Shown here: in pieces, positions 41,370 to 49,226 of the stretch
Layout: each line of letters starts with the position of its first letter
How positions within the stretch are numbered: the first letter of the stretch is position 1
Assembly: GCA_014650475.1 (NCBI GenBank)
Contig: BMVA01000001.1
Coordinates: 434,001 to 498,000, forward strand
From: Streptomyces albogriseolus
GTDB taxonomy: Bacteria > Actinomycetota > Actinomycetes > Streptomycetales > Streptomycetaceae
DNA: 64,000 nucleotides
Direction: 5' to 3'
Translations under genes and position numbers: made by a program
Notes under the pieces: model-generated
Database searches by the model: none
What the model was told of the DNA's origin: nothing
Seen by the model: only the letters and a program-made list of their open reading frames with translations

Positions 41370-41516
41370 GACTCATCAGTCGCCCCGCGGAGGTCCGGCG
41401 CAGCGCCGCGACACCGGTGCGGCGGAACCCTTTCACCTGATCGGCGCAGCATAGGAGGGAGATGCGCGGGGACCGCGCGGTGCCCGGCAGGGCGGCGCTC
41501 CGATAGCCTCGCGGTC

Positions 41517-41978
41517 GTGACGGAACAGCAGGCCCATCGGTTCGAGCGGGGCACGGACGGCCCGAAGGTGATCGTGGCCGGCGTGGACGGCTCCGACTCG
41601 TCGCTGCGCGCGGCGGCCTACGCCGCGGGGCTGGCCCGGCGGCAGGGCGCGCTGCTCGCCATCGTGTACGTGCAGCCGGTGCTGGCGGCAGGGGCCGCGC
41701 TCGGCGCGCCGGTGGCGGACGCGACGGAGGAGATCGCGCAGGACCTGGCGGCGCAGATCCGGGAGTCGATGGAGCGGATCAAGGGGATCTTCGACGTCCG
41801 CTGGGAGTTCCACACCTTCCGGGGCGACCCGTACAACGGCCTGGTGAAGGCGGCGGACGACCTCACGGCGGACGCGGTGGTCGTGGGCGCGTCCGAGCAG
41901 GCGGGGCACCGGTTCGTCGGGTCGGTGGCGGTGCGGCTGGTGAAGGCGGGGCGCTGGCCGGTGACGGTGGTGCCGTAG
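41517..41978 (+). CDS. Universal stress protein (single UspA domain)
   Basis: A 153-residue UspA-fold protein starting at GTG 41517. The nucleotide-binding pattern is VIVAGVDGSDSSLRAAAYAA at the start and VVVGASEQAGHRFVGSVAVR at the end, the latter being the G-x2-G-x9-G-S/T type loop of ATP-binding Usps. It probably binds ATP and modulates stress survival. It is followed 108 bp downstream by an amino-acid permease gene in the same direction. Confidence 0.92.
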   Translation: MTEQQAHRFERGTDGPKVIVAGVDGSDSSLRAAAYAAGLARRQGALLAIVYVQPVLAAGAALGAPVADATEEIAQDLAAQIRESMERIKGIFDVRWEFHTFRGDPYNGLVKAADDLTADAVVVGASEQAGHRFVGSVAVRLVKAGRWPVTVVP

Positions 41979-42086
41979 TCCGGTGAAGGCGTGCCCTCCG
42001 GCTCGCGTGGTGTCTTCCGTCACCGGCGCCCCCGGAGGATCATGAGTCCTCGTCAGCCGCTTGCCGAACGCGAAGAGGTGAGACGC

Positions 42087-43526
42087 ATGGCCGGACTCCG
42101 GGCGGGCGAGGGGATTCTCCGCCGCAAACCGATCGAGCGCATCGAGGAGACGGAGGTCGGCCGGGGTCCGCGGCTGGAGCGCACCCTGGGCCTCTGGCAG
42201 CTCACCGCGATCGGCGTGGGCGGCATCATCGGCGCGGGCATCTTCACCCTCGCGGGGACGGTCGCGAACGGCACGGCGGGACCCGCGGTGCTGTTGTCCT
42301 TCCTGATCGCGGGCGTCGCGAGCGCGGCGGCGGCGCTGTCGTACGCCGAGTTCGCGGGGATGATCCCGAAGGCCGGCTCGGCCTACACCTACGGGTACGC
42401 GGTGCTGGGCGAGCTGGCGGGCTGGTTCATCGGCTGGGACCTGCTGCTGGAGTACACGGCGATCGTCGCGGTGGTCGGCATCGGCATCTCCGGCTACTTC
42501 AGCTTCCTGGTGAACGAGATGGGCGCGGACCTTCCGGCCTGGATGCTGGGGGCGCCCGGCACCGGGGACGGGCACCGGGTCGATCTGTTCGCGGCGCTGC
42601 TGTGTCTGCTGATCGCGGCGCTGCTGAACCTGGGCATCAAGAACGCGGCGCGCTTCGAGACGGTCGTCGTGGTGCTGAAGGTCCTGGTCGTGCTGCTGGT
42701 GATCGGCGTCGGCGTGTTCCACATCCAGGCGGCGCACTACGAGCCGTTCTTCCCGTTCGGTGTCGGCGGGGCGTTCACGGGTGCGGCGACGGTGTTCTTC
42801 GCGGTGTTCGGCTACGACGCCATGTCGACGGCGGCGGAGGAGTCCAAGGACGCGCAGCGGCACATGCCGAAGGCGATCATCTACTCGCTGATCGTCTCGA
42901 TGGTGCTGTACGTGGCGGCCTGCCTGGTGCTGACGGGCATGCAGGACTACCGGGACATCGACCCGGAGAGCGGCTTCTCCACGGCGTTCAAGTCGGTGGG
43001 GCTGACCGGGCTGGCGGACGTGATCGCGGTGGGCGCCATCATCGGCATCCTCACCGTGATGTTCACGTTCATGCTGGGCGTGACCCGGGTGTGGTTCGCG
43101 ATGTCCCGGGACGGGCTGCTGCCCCGCTGGTTCGCCAGGACGCACCCCACCCGGCACGTGCCGACGCGGGTCACCTGGATCGTGGGGGTGGCGTCGGCCG
43201 CCATCGCCGGGTTCCTGCCGATCGGCGAGGCGGCCGAGCTGACCAACATCGGCATCCTGCTGGCGTTCGTGGTGGTGTGCACGGCGGTGATCGTGCTGCG
43301 CTACCGGCAGCCGGAGCTGCCGCGCGCCTTCCGCACGCCGTGGATGCCGGTGGTGCCCGCGGTGGGCGTGGTGTTCTCGGTCTGGCTGATCACGTTCCTG
43401 CAGTGGCAGACCTGGGCGCGGTTCGCCGTGTGGTTCGCGGTCGGCCTGGTCGTCTACTTCGGCTACTCCTACCGGCGTTCGGCGCTCGCGCGGGCGGCCG
43501 GGGACGACGGTGGGAAGCGGGACTAG
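42087..43526 (+). CDS. APC-family amino acid permease (cationic amino acid transporter-like)
   Basis: A transporter of about 479 residues with 12 or more hydrophobic helices. The first helix carries the substrate-backbone motif TAIGVGGIIGAGIFTLAGTV, and later AVFGYDAMSTAAEESKDAQR is typical of the CAT/YfnA branch. It would import basic or neutral amino acids by proton symport. ATG 42087 has a GAGG site 8 nt upstream; ATG 42042 (15 codons earlier) has GGAGG but only 3 nt away. Its stop shares a CTAG with the convergent hydrolase gene. Confidence 0.92.
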   Translation: MAGLRAGEGILRRKPIERIEETEVGRGPRLERTLGLWQLTAIGVGGIIGAGIFTLAGTVANGTAGPAVLLSFLIAGVASAAAALSYAEFAGMIPKAGSAYTYGYAVLGELAGWFIGWDLLLEYTAIVAVVGIGISGYFSFLVNEMGADLPAWMLGAPGTGDGHRVDLFAALLCLLIAALLNLGIKNAARFETVVVVLKVLVVLLVIGVGVFHIQAAHYEPFFPFGVGGAFTGAATVFFAVFGYDAMSTAAEESKDAQRHMPKAIIYSLIVSMVLYVAACLVLTGMQDYRDIDPESGFSTAFKSVGLTGLADVIAVGAIIGILTVMFTFMLGVTRVWFAMSRDGLLPRWFARTHPTRHVPTRVTWIVGVASAAIAGFLPIGEAAELTNIGILLAFVVVCTAVIVLRYRQPELPRAFRTPWMPVVPAVGVVFSVWLITFLQWQTWARFAVWFAVGLVVYFGYSYRRSALARAAGDDGGKRD

Positions 43527-44338
43527 AGCGCTTCCAGGAAGTCGAGCAGGACACGGTTGAACGCGTCGGGGCGCTCCAGCGCGGAGTAGTGGCCGGTGCC
43601 GTCGATGGTCGCCGTGCGGCCGTCGGGGACGGCGCCGGCCAGGCGCTCGGCGGCGGCATGCAGATCGGCAGGCTCCAGGGAGCCGTTGACGGCGAGCAGC
43701 GGGACGCGGATCTCGCCGGTCCGGTCGAAGGAGCCGGTCACCCGGACCAGCCAGTCCTTCTCGCCCGGGCCGTGCTTGGACAGCGTGTGCAGGGCCATCT
43801 CGCGCACGCGGCGCAGCACGTCGGGGTCGACGGCGTCGGCCGTGCGCGCCGGTCCGGGCACGAGCCGGAGGAAGGCGTCGAGCCAGGCGGTGACGTCCCC
43901 GGCCGCCAGCGCCCGGGCCATCGTCTCCTCGAGCTCGCGGTGCCAGGGGTCGGTGTAGCGGTGGTCGCCGGTCGCGGCCCCGGCGGTGACCACCGCGCGG
44001 ACCAGGCCGGGGTGCTCGAGCGCGGTGTCGGTGGCGATCACGCCGCCCATGGAGAGTCCCACGAGGACGGCGGGTCCCGCGTCGAGGTGGCGCAGCAGCG
44101 CGGCCAGGTCGTCGGCCCAGCGGAACGGGGCGGTGGCGTTGGCGGAGAAGCCGTGGCCACGCGTGTCGGGGGCGATCACCCGGTACCGCCCGGCGAGGAC
44201 GGGCACGTGGTCGTCCCAGATCCGGTGGTCGACGAAGCCGGAGTGGAGCAGGACGACGAGATCGCCGGAGCCGGTGTCGCGGTAGGCGAGGTCGCCGTCG
44301 GCGGACGGGAAGGAACGAAGATCCAAAGCACCATTCAT
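43523..44338 (-). CDS. Alpha/beta hydrolase
   Basis: A 271-residue alpha/beta hydrolase. The oxyanion-type segment LVVLLHSGFVDHRIWDDHVP, the nucleophile elbow GLSMGG with Ser94, and a late His in GTGHYSALERPDAF give the usual triad. Possible activities are esterase, lactonase or haloperoxidase-like. It is divergent from a MarR gene, and the first operator dyad overlaps its start codon, so it is probably the MarR target. Confidence 0.92.
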   Translation of the reverse strand: MNGALDLRSFPSADGDLAYRDTGSGDLVVLLHSGFVDHRIWDDHVPVLAGRYRVIAPDTRGHGFSANATAPFRWADDLAALLRHLDAGPAVLVGLSMGGVIATDTALEHPGLVRAVVTAGAATGDHRYTDPWHRELEETMARALAAGDVTAWLDAFLRLVPGPARTADAVDPDVLRRVREMALHTLSKHGPGEKDWLVRVTGSFDRTGEIRVPLLAVNGSLEPADLHAAAERLAGAVPDGRTATIDGTGHYSALERPDAFNRVLLDFLEAL

Positions 44339-44385
44339 GACAACTAAGGTGTCATGTGGGGGTCACTTTGACAACCTGGATGTCA
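44338..44385. promoter_or_regulatory. Twin MarR operators between hydrolase and MarR genes
   Basis: TGACA-N7-TGTCA occurs twice, at 44338-44354 and 44369-44385, with centres 31 bp (three helical turns) apart. The first touches the hydrolase start codon and the second ends 10 bp before the MarR start. Such pairs are the expected targets of MarR dimers. Confidence 0.78.
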
Positions 44386-44395
44386 TGATGGACGG

Positions 44396-44869
44396 GTGAC
44401 GGACCACGAGACCCCCCTCCCGCCGGACGAGCTCGGCCGACGTCTCACCGACGTGTACGACCTGGTCGGCCCCCTGTACCGGCGCGCCCAGCGCAGCGTC
44501 GAACGCGGCCTGACGGACGGTGAGCTGTCCCTCGGGGTGCGCGCCGTGCTGACGCTGCTGCACCGCAACGGGCCGATGACGGTGCCGCAGATGGGCCGGG
44601 CGCAGGCGATCAGCCGCCAGTTCGTCCAGCGCACGGTGAACGAGGCGGCGGACCAGGGGCTGGTGGAGAGCATCCCCAACCCGGCCCACCGGCGCTCGTC
44701 GCTCATCCGTCCGACGGAGAAGGGCACGGCGGCGATCGGCGAGGTGCTGCGCCGGGAGCACGCCCTGCTGCGGGAGACCGGCGGCGGCCTGACGGACGCC
44801 GAGGTGACGGCCTGTCTGCGTGTGCTGGGCGAGCTGCTCAAGGCGCTGGACCACGTCGACGACGACTGA
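44396..44869 (+). CDS. MarR-family transcriptional regulator
   Basis: A 157-residue winged-helix regulator starting at GTG 44396. The DNA-binding domain spans about residues 45-125 (GVRAVLTLLHRNGPMTVPQM, QAISRQFVQRTVNEAADQGL, and the wing PNPAHRRSSLIRPTEKG). Helical dimerisation ends flank it. It most likely represses the divergent hydrolase gene and itself through the paired dyads. The ligand is unknown. Confidence 0.94.
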   Translation: MTDHETPLPPDELGRRLTDVYDLVGPLYRRAQRSVERGLTDGELSLGVRAVLTLLHRNGPMTVPQMGRAQAISRQFVQRTVNEAADQGLVESIPNPAHRRSSLIRPTEKGTAAIGEVLRREHALLRETGGGLTDAEVTACLRVLGELLKALDHVDDD

Positions 44870-44912
44870 CGCCCGCGCGCCCGGTCCGCAGGCCCCGGAC
44901 CGACCCCGCCCC

Positions 44913-46076
44913 TCAGCCCCGCCCGCCCGCCATCTCGAGCCCGTCCTTCGCCGCGCCCCTGCTGAACACCACGTCGCGGATACGGTCGCGGACGGCGTGC
45001 AGTTCGGCGCCCTGGGCCAGGGCCTCGTTGAGGTCGACGACCCGGCCGGCGTCGACGTCGTACAGCTGCGGCACGAACTCGGCGCGGGTGACCTCCCAGC
45101 GGCCGCCGGGGCGGGACGGCGGGGAGAAGGTGAAGCGGCCGACGGTGGACTGGTTGCCGCGCGGGTCGCTCACCCCCTCGTGGTTGGTCATCTCGCCGGC
45201 GATCTGGTCGCCCATGCCGTAGACCACCCAGGTGCCGTTGACCTTCTCGTACGCCTGGGGGACATGGGCGTGGGTGCCGAGGATCAGGTCGACGTCCGGG
45301 CGGTCCCCGCTCCGCGACGCGGTGAGGGAACGGGCGAGGGAGAGCTGGAGGTCGTCGGGCTGGTCCTGCCACTCGGTGCCCCAGTGCAGGGAGACCACCA
45401 CGACGTCGGCCCCGGCACCGCGGGCGGCGCGGGCGTCGGCGACGATCCGCCGCTCGTCGATCAGGTTCACCGCCCAGGGCCGGTCCGGCGGCAGCGGGAT
45501 CCCGTTGGTGTCGAAGGTGTAGGCGAGATGCGCCACCCGGGCCCCGCCCGCCTTCAGCAGGGTCGGTGCGGCGGCCTCCTCGGCGGAGCGGGCCGAGCCG
45601 GCGTGGCGCAGCCCCGCCCGGTCGAGGGCGTCGAGAGTGCGGCGGATTCCGTCCTCGCCGTCGTCCAGGGTGTGGTTGGAGGCGGTGGAGCAGCCGTCGT
45701 AGCCGGTGGCGGCGAGTCCGGCGGCGACCTCGGGCGGCGACTTGAAGAGCGGGTAGCCGCTGTAGTCGCCGTCCGCGCCGTAGACGGTCTCCATGTGGCA
45801 CAGCGCCAGGTCCGCGGGGGCGACGACGGAGCGGATGCCGGAGAGCATCGGCCGGAAGTCGTACCCGGCGCCCCCGGCGTCGAACCCGGCCTGTTCGATG
45901 ACGGAGGTGTGGGGCAGGACGTCTCCCGACGCGACCAGGGTGAAGCCGCGGTGGGCCGCCGCCGAGGGAGCCGGACGCCCTTGGGCCGGCGGCGTGTGGT
46001 CGCGGGCCTGGCAGGCGGCGCCCGCGGCGAGCACGGCCGTCAGGACGAGGGCCAGCTGTCTGCTGCGTACGATCAT
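44913..46076 (-). CDS. CapA-family (poly-gamma-glutamate/capsule type) lipoprotein
   Basis: A 387-residue protein with a lipoprotein signal (AAGAAC, Cys22). It has the CapA metallophosphatase-like domain: FTLVASGDVLPHTSVIEQAG, LALCHMETVY, CSTASNHTLDDGEDGIRRTL, VVVSLHWGTEWQDQP and ILGTHAHVPQAYEKVNGTWV. These keep the metal-binding Asp, Asn-His and His residues. CapA proteins take part in polyglutamate or capsule export, but stand-alone actinobacterial members have no proven function. No capBC genes lie nearby. It is divergent from the sigma factor gene. Confidence 0.9.
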   Translation of the reverse strand: MIVRSRQLALVLTAVLAAGAACQARDHTPPAQGRPAPSAAAHRGFTLVASGDVLPHTSVIEQAGFDAGGAGYDFRPMLSGIRSVVAPADLALCHMETVYGADGDYSGYPLFKSPPEVAAGLAATGYDGCSTASNHTLDDGEDGIRRTLDALDRAGLRHAGSARSAEEAAAPTLLKAGGARVAHLAYTFDTNGIPLPPDRPWAVNLIDERRIVADARAARGAGADVVVVSLHWGTEWQDQPDDLQLSLARSLTASRSGDRPDVDLILGTHAHVPQAYEKVNGTWVVYGMGDQIAGEMTNHEGVSDPRGNQSTVGRFTFSPPSRPGGRWEVTRAEFVPQLYDVDAGRVVDLNEALAQGAELHAVRDRIRDVVFSRGAAKDGLEMAGGRG

Positions 46077-46190
46077 CACGTCACCCCGCTGTGGTCGTAT
46101 TTGTGGATAAACAGGTAAGAAGCCACATCGCTGCGGGCGGTGTTCCGACACGCTCTTTAGGCCGTCCGGCGTGCGAGAACGGCCGTCCCG

Positions 46191-46214
46191 ACCGTTCGTC
46201 GAACCGTTCGTCGA
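46191..46214. repeat. Tandem 12-bp direct repeat upstream of the sigma factor gene
   Basis: ACCGTTCGTCGA occurs twice in perfect tandem (46191-46202, 46203-46214), with a degenerate third copy (GACCGTCCGTCG) near 46220. It is 74 bp before the sigma factor start and might be a regulator site. The frame is also open through it, so it could be translated if the gene starts further upstream. Confidence 0.55.
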
Positions 46215-46287
46215 CGCGATCGACCGTCCGTCGCACACTCCTGTGCGCGCCCTGTCCCCCGGCGGCGGGGTGCGTTGCCATACGGCC

Positions 46288-46833
46288 ATGACGGCCGGAA
46301 TGACACTCATGAACGGGACCACCGCCGAGCACGAGCTCGCCGCTCTCCAGCGGGAGCACGGCCGGCCCCTCTTCGCGCTTCTGCTCCGGCTCTGCGACGG
46401 GGACCGGCAGCGCGCGGAGGACCTGGTCCAGGAGACGCTGGTGCGCGCCTGGCAGCACCCCGAGGCCCTGCGCGCCGAGAACTTCGACTCCGTACGCCCC
46501 TGGCTGCTGACCGTGGCGCGGCGGCTCGCCATCGACGCGCGCCGGGCCCGGCAGGCGCGGCCCGCCGAGGTCGGCGACGCCGTGCTGGAGAACGCCCGGG
46601 TGATCTCCGACCACGCGGAACGGGCGGCCGCGACGCTCGACGTCCGGGAAGCTGTGAAGACTCTCACTCCCGAGCACCGTGACGTCCTGGTGCTCGTGTA
46701 CTTCCAGGGGGCGAGTGTGGCGGAAGCGGCGGCCGCCCTCGGAATCCCGCCCGGTACGGTGAAGTCCCGCGCGTACTACGCGCTGCGCGCCCTGCGCCGG
46801 GTGCTTCCGGGCTACGCCTCCGACATGCGGTGA
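46288..46833 (+). CDS. RNA polymerase sigma-70 family (ECF-type) factor
   Basis: An about 181-residue sigma factor. Region 2 spans about residues 12-80 (REHGRPLFALLLRLCDGDRQ, RAEDLVQETLVRAWQHPEAL). Region 4 spans about 120-170 (LTPEHRDVLVLVYFQGASVA, EAAAALGIPPGTVKSRAYYA). It resembles the SigL/SigK-like ECF branch whose anti-sigma factors carry zinc fingers; such an anti-sigma gene lies 820 bp downstream. The start is uncertain, with ATGs at 46288, 46300 and 46309. Confidence 0.92.
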   Translation: MTAGMTLMNGTTAEHELAALQREHGRPLFALLLRLCDGDRQRAEDLVQETLVRAWQHPEALRAENFDSVRPWLLTVARRLAIDARRARQARPAEVGDAVLENARVISDHAERAAATLDVREAVKTLTPEHRDVLVLVYFQGASVAEAAAALGIPPGTVKSRAYYALRALRRVLPGYASDMR

Positions 46834-46966
46834 AACCGGCCGTCGGGTCAAACCTCCGTAAAGCGCCTTGCCGTGGAACCCGGTTGGGGATCGGCTGTCC
46901 TCATCCGTGTTCCGGACCGGGATCCGGGCTCGGGCGACGCGCACGCACCGGAGGAGGCAGGAAGGG

Positions 46967-47479
46967 ATGCTGCACAGAGGTCGAGAGAGCACGGACGGCG
47001 ACGGCGAACCGGCCGTCCCCATGGCCTGGTTCTACGCCGAGTACATCGCGGACGAACTGCTGCGCACCGGCGACCTCATGCCGCCGACGTCCGTGGAGTT
47101 CCGGGCCGGCCGGGACGCGCTGGCGCTGACGGTGTTCCTGTCCGACACCGACGGCGAACTGTCCGGCATCCGGGTCATCACCCAGCTGGAGACGTGGCTG
47201 TCGCTGACCGCCTACGACCAGCCGTGGCAGGAGTGGGTGCAGCAGCGGCTGGACGACCTGGCCGCGGACGCCGCCGCGTCCGGCCGGGGCGCGCCCGGCC
47301 CGGACCTGGAGCTGGCGGCGGAGGCGTGGCGCTGGCTGCGGGAGACGGAGCTGCTGGCCCCTGATCTCAACGCGGTGCCGGGCGGCGGGGCGGCCGGCGA
47401 GGACGAGGGACCGAAGGTGTGGACGCCGGCGTGGCAGCTCGGACTGCCGCTCGGGCACCTCGCCATCCACCTCTTCTAG
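46967..47479 (+). CDS. Unknown protein between sigma and anti-sigma genes
   Basis: A 170-residue acidic, probably cytoplasmic protein that I do not recognise. It contains MAWFYAEYIADELLRTGDLM, ALTVFLSDTDGELSGIRVIT and a Trp-rich end (WTPAWQLGLPLGHLAIHLF). There is no signal peptide or membrane helix. ATG 46967 follows GGAGGAGG at 46950-46957 and GGAAGGG. The upstream 134 bp contain GGAACCCGG at about 46873, a possible ECF -35 box, so the gene may be a target of the adjacent sigma factor (speculative). Confidence 0.7.
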   Translation: MLHRGRESTDGDGEPAVPMAWFYAEYIADELLRTGDLMPPTSVEFRAGRDALALTVFLSDTDGELSGIRVITQLETWLSLTAYDQPWQEWVQQRLDDLAADAAASGRGAPGPDLELAAEAWRWLRETELLAPDLNAVPGGGAAGEDEGPKVWTPAWQLGLPLGHLAIHLF

Positions 47480-47652
47480 GGGCCGCGCGGGCCCGTTCCG
47501 AGGTCCGCGGAAAATCCGACCAATCCGCGGGCCCGAGGTCTCCGAATCCTTAGGTCACGATTCGGTGCGCCGCTGAGTCATTCGGCTGCCTGGTGCGTAC
47601 CGGTGGGAGCAAGGAGTAACCCCACCCGCACCCAACGGCACGAGGATTCGGC

Positions 47653-48309
47653 ATGAGGTCCCTGGAGAGGCATCGCGACGTCGGCGCCTACGCGCTCGGC
47701 GTGCTGGACGAGGCGGAGGCGTTCCGCTTCGAGGACCACCTCATGGAGTGCCCCAGCTGCGCCGTCCAGGTGACCGAGTTCGGCCCCGCGACACGCCAGT
47801 TGATGCTGTACCGCAGCGCGACCCCGCGCACGGTCCGCCCGGTCGCGCAGCCCTCGCCGCGGATGCTGGACCGGCTGCTCACCCAGGTGTCCGCCCGGCG
47901 GCGCGTCGGGCGGCGCCGCGTGCTGCTGGCGCTGGCCGCGTCCGTGGTGCTGGCGGTGTCCGCCCCGGCGGTCACGGTGGTGGCGCGGGGCGACGACGGG
48001 CCGCGCCCGCTGACCGTGGCGGCGACCGACGAGCGTTCCGGGGTGTGGGCCGAGGTGAGGGTCGAGGACCGCGACTGGGGCAGCAGCGTGGAGCTGCGGG
48101 TGAAGGACGCGGCGGGACCGCGCGACTGCGTCCTGGTGGGCATCGGCCGCGACGGCTCCGAGAACGTCATGACGAGCTGGGCGGTGCCCCGGCACGACGC
48201 CCGCCCCAACACCGTCCCGGGCGGCTCCGCGATGCGCTCCGACGACATCGAGCGGTACGAGGTGCGCTCCACGGAGGGCGAGACGCTGGTGGTGCTGCGG
48301 CCCGAGTGA
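47653..48309 (+). CDS. Zinc-finger (ZAS) transmembrane anti-sigma factor
   Basis: A 218-residue anti-sigma factor. The N-terminal ZAS motif is His29-x3-Cys33-x2-Cys36 (HLMECPSC) within HRDVGAYALGVLDEAEAFRF. A single membrane helix at about residues 88-110 (VLLALAASVVLAVSAPAVTV) is followed by an extracytoplasmic sensor domain ending GETLVVLRPE. It should sequester the sigma factor encoded at 46288, releasing it on an envelope or redox signal. A GAGGA site precedes the ATG. Confidence 0.93.
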   Translation: MRSLERHRDVGAYALGVLDEAEAFRFEDHLMECPSCAVQVTEFGPATRQLMLYRSATPRTVRPVAQPSPRMLDRLLTQVSARRRVGRRRVLLALAASVVLAVSAPAVTVVARGDDGPRPLTVAATDERSGVWAEVRVEDRDWGSSVELRVKDAAGPRDCVLVGIGRDGSENVMTSWAVPRHDARPNTVPGGSAMRSDDIERYEVRSTEGETLVVLRPE

Positions 48310-48331
48310 CCCGGCGGTCCGCCGCGGGGGG

Positions 48332-49195
48332 TCACTTCAGCAGACGGGACAGTCTCCGGTCCGCCAGCGGCTTGCCGCCCGTCTGGCAGGTGGGGCAGTA
48401 CTGCAACGACGAGTCGCTGAACGACACCTCGCGGACGGTGTCCCCGCACACCGGGCAGGGCTCGCCGGTGCGGCCGTGCACCCGCAGGCCGGTCTTCTTC
48501 TCCGCCTTCAGCCGCCCGGCCGCCAGCCCGCGCGAGCGTTCCACCGCCTCGGTGAGGGTGGTGCGCAGCGCCTGGTACAGCCGGGCCGTCTCCTCCGGGG
48601 TGAGCGAGGAGGCCAGTTTGAACGGGGACATGCGGGCGGCGTGCAGGATCTCGTCGCTGTAGGCGTTGCCGACGCCCGCGATCAGGCTCTGGTCGCGCAG
48701 GGCGCCCTTGAGCCGGCGGCGCTCCCCGGAGAGCAGCTCCGCAAGCCGCCCCTCGTCGAAGTCACCGGCCAGCGGGTCCGGCCCGAGCCGCGCGATCCCC
48801 GGCACCTCGGCCGGGTCCGCCACCACGTACACCGCGAGCCGCTTCTGGGTGCCGGCCTCCGTCAGGTCGAACCCGGCGCCGGTCTCCAGGGCGACGCGCA
48901 GCGCCAGCGGCCCCTTGCCGGGGCGGGGCGCGCCGCTGGGCAGCGGATCCTTCCAGTGCAGCCAGCCCGCGCGCGCCAGATGGGTGACGAGGTACGGGCC
49001 GCCGTCCGTGGCCAGCGCGAGGAACTTGCCGTACCGGCGCACGGCGGTGACCTCGCGGCCCTCGACGGCGGTGAGCGGCGGGTCGTAGGTCTTCAGGACG
49101 CTGATCGCCACGGGCAGCGCCCGGACGATCTCGTGGCCGGTCAGGTGCTCGGTGAGGAAGTCCTTGAGCGCCTCGACCTCGGGGAGTTCCGGCAT
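48332..49195 (-). CDS. Fpg/Nei-family DNA glycosylase
   Basis: A 287-residue base-excision repair enzyme. The catalytic N-terminus PELPEVEALK (Pro2, Glu3 after Met loss) is intact. The helix-two-turn-helix segment is SLIAGVGNAYSDEILHAARM. The C-terminal zinc finger is C-x2-C-x16-C-x2-C (CPVCGDTV...CPTCQTGG). It removes oxidised bases and nicks the strand. It is a second Fpg-like enzyme rather than the house-keeping MutM, judging by its isolated position, and matches SCO0945 by recall. It is convergent with the anti-sigma gene (22-bp gap). Confidence 0.93.
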   Translation of the reverse strand: MPELPEVEALKDFLTEHLTGHEIVRALPVAISVLKTYDPPLTAVEGREVTAVRRYGKFLALATDGGPYLVTHLARAGWLHWKDPLPSGAPRPGKGPLALRVALETGAGFDLTEAGTQKRLAVYVVADPAEVPGIARLGPDPLAGDFDEGRLAELLSGERRRLKGALRDQSLIAGVGNAYSDEILHAARMSPFKLASSLTPEETARLYQALRTTLTEAVERSRGLAAGRLKAEKKTGLRVHGRTGEPCPVCGDTVREVSFSDSSLQYCPTCQTGGKPLADRRLSRLLK

Positions 49196-49226
49196 GCGTC
49201 AAGAGTGCCACCGGCGGCGCGCGTCC

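Noticed and set aside
46870-46900. ECF promoter before the 46967 gene
   Set aside because: A GGAACC-like -35 is visible, but no convincing -10 at the right spacing was found, so it is not listed as a feature.
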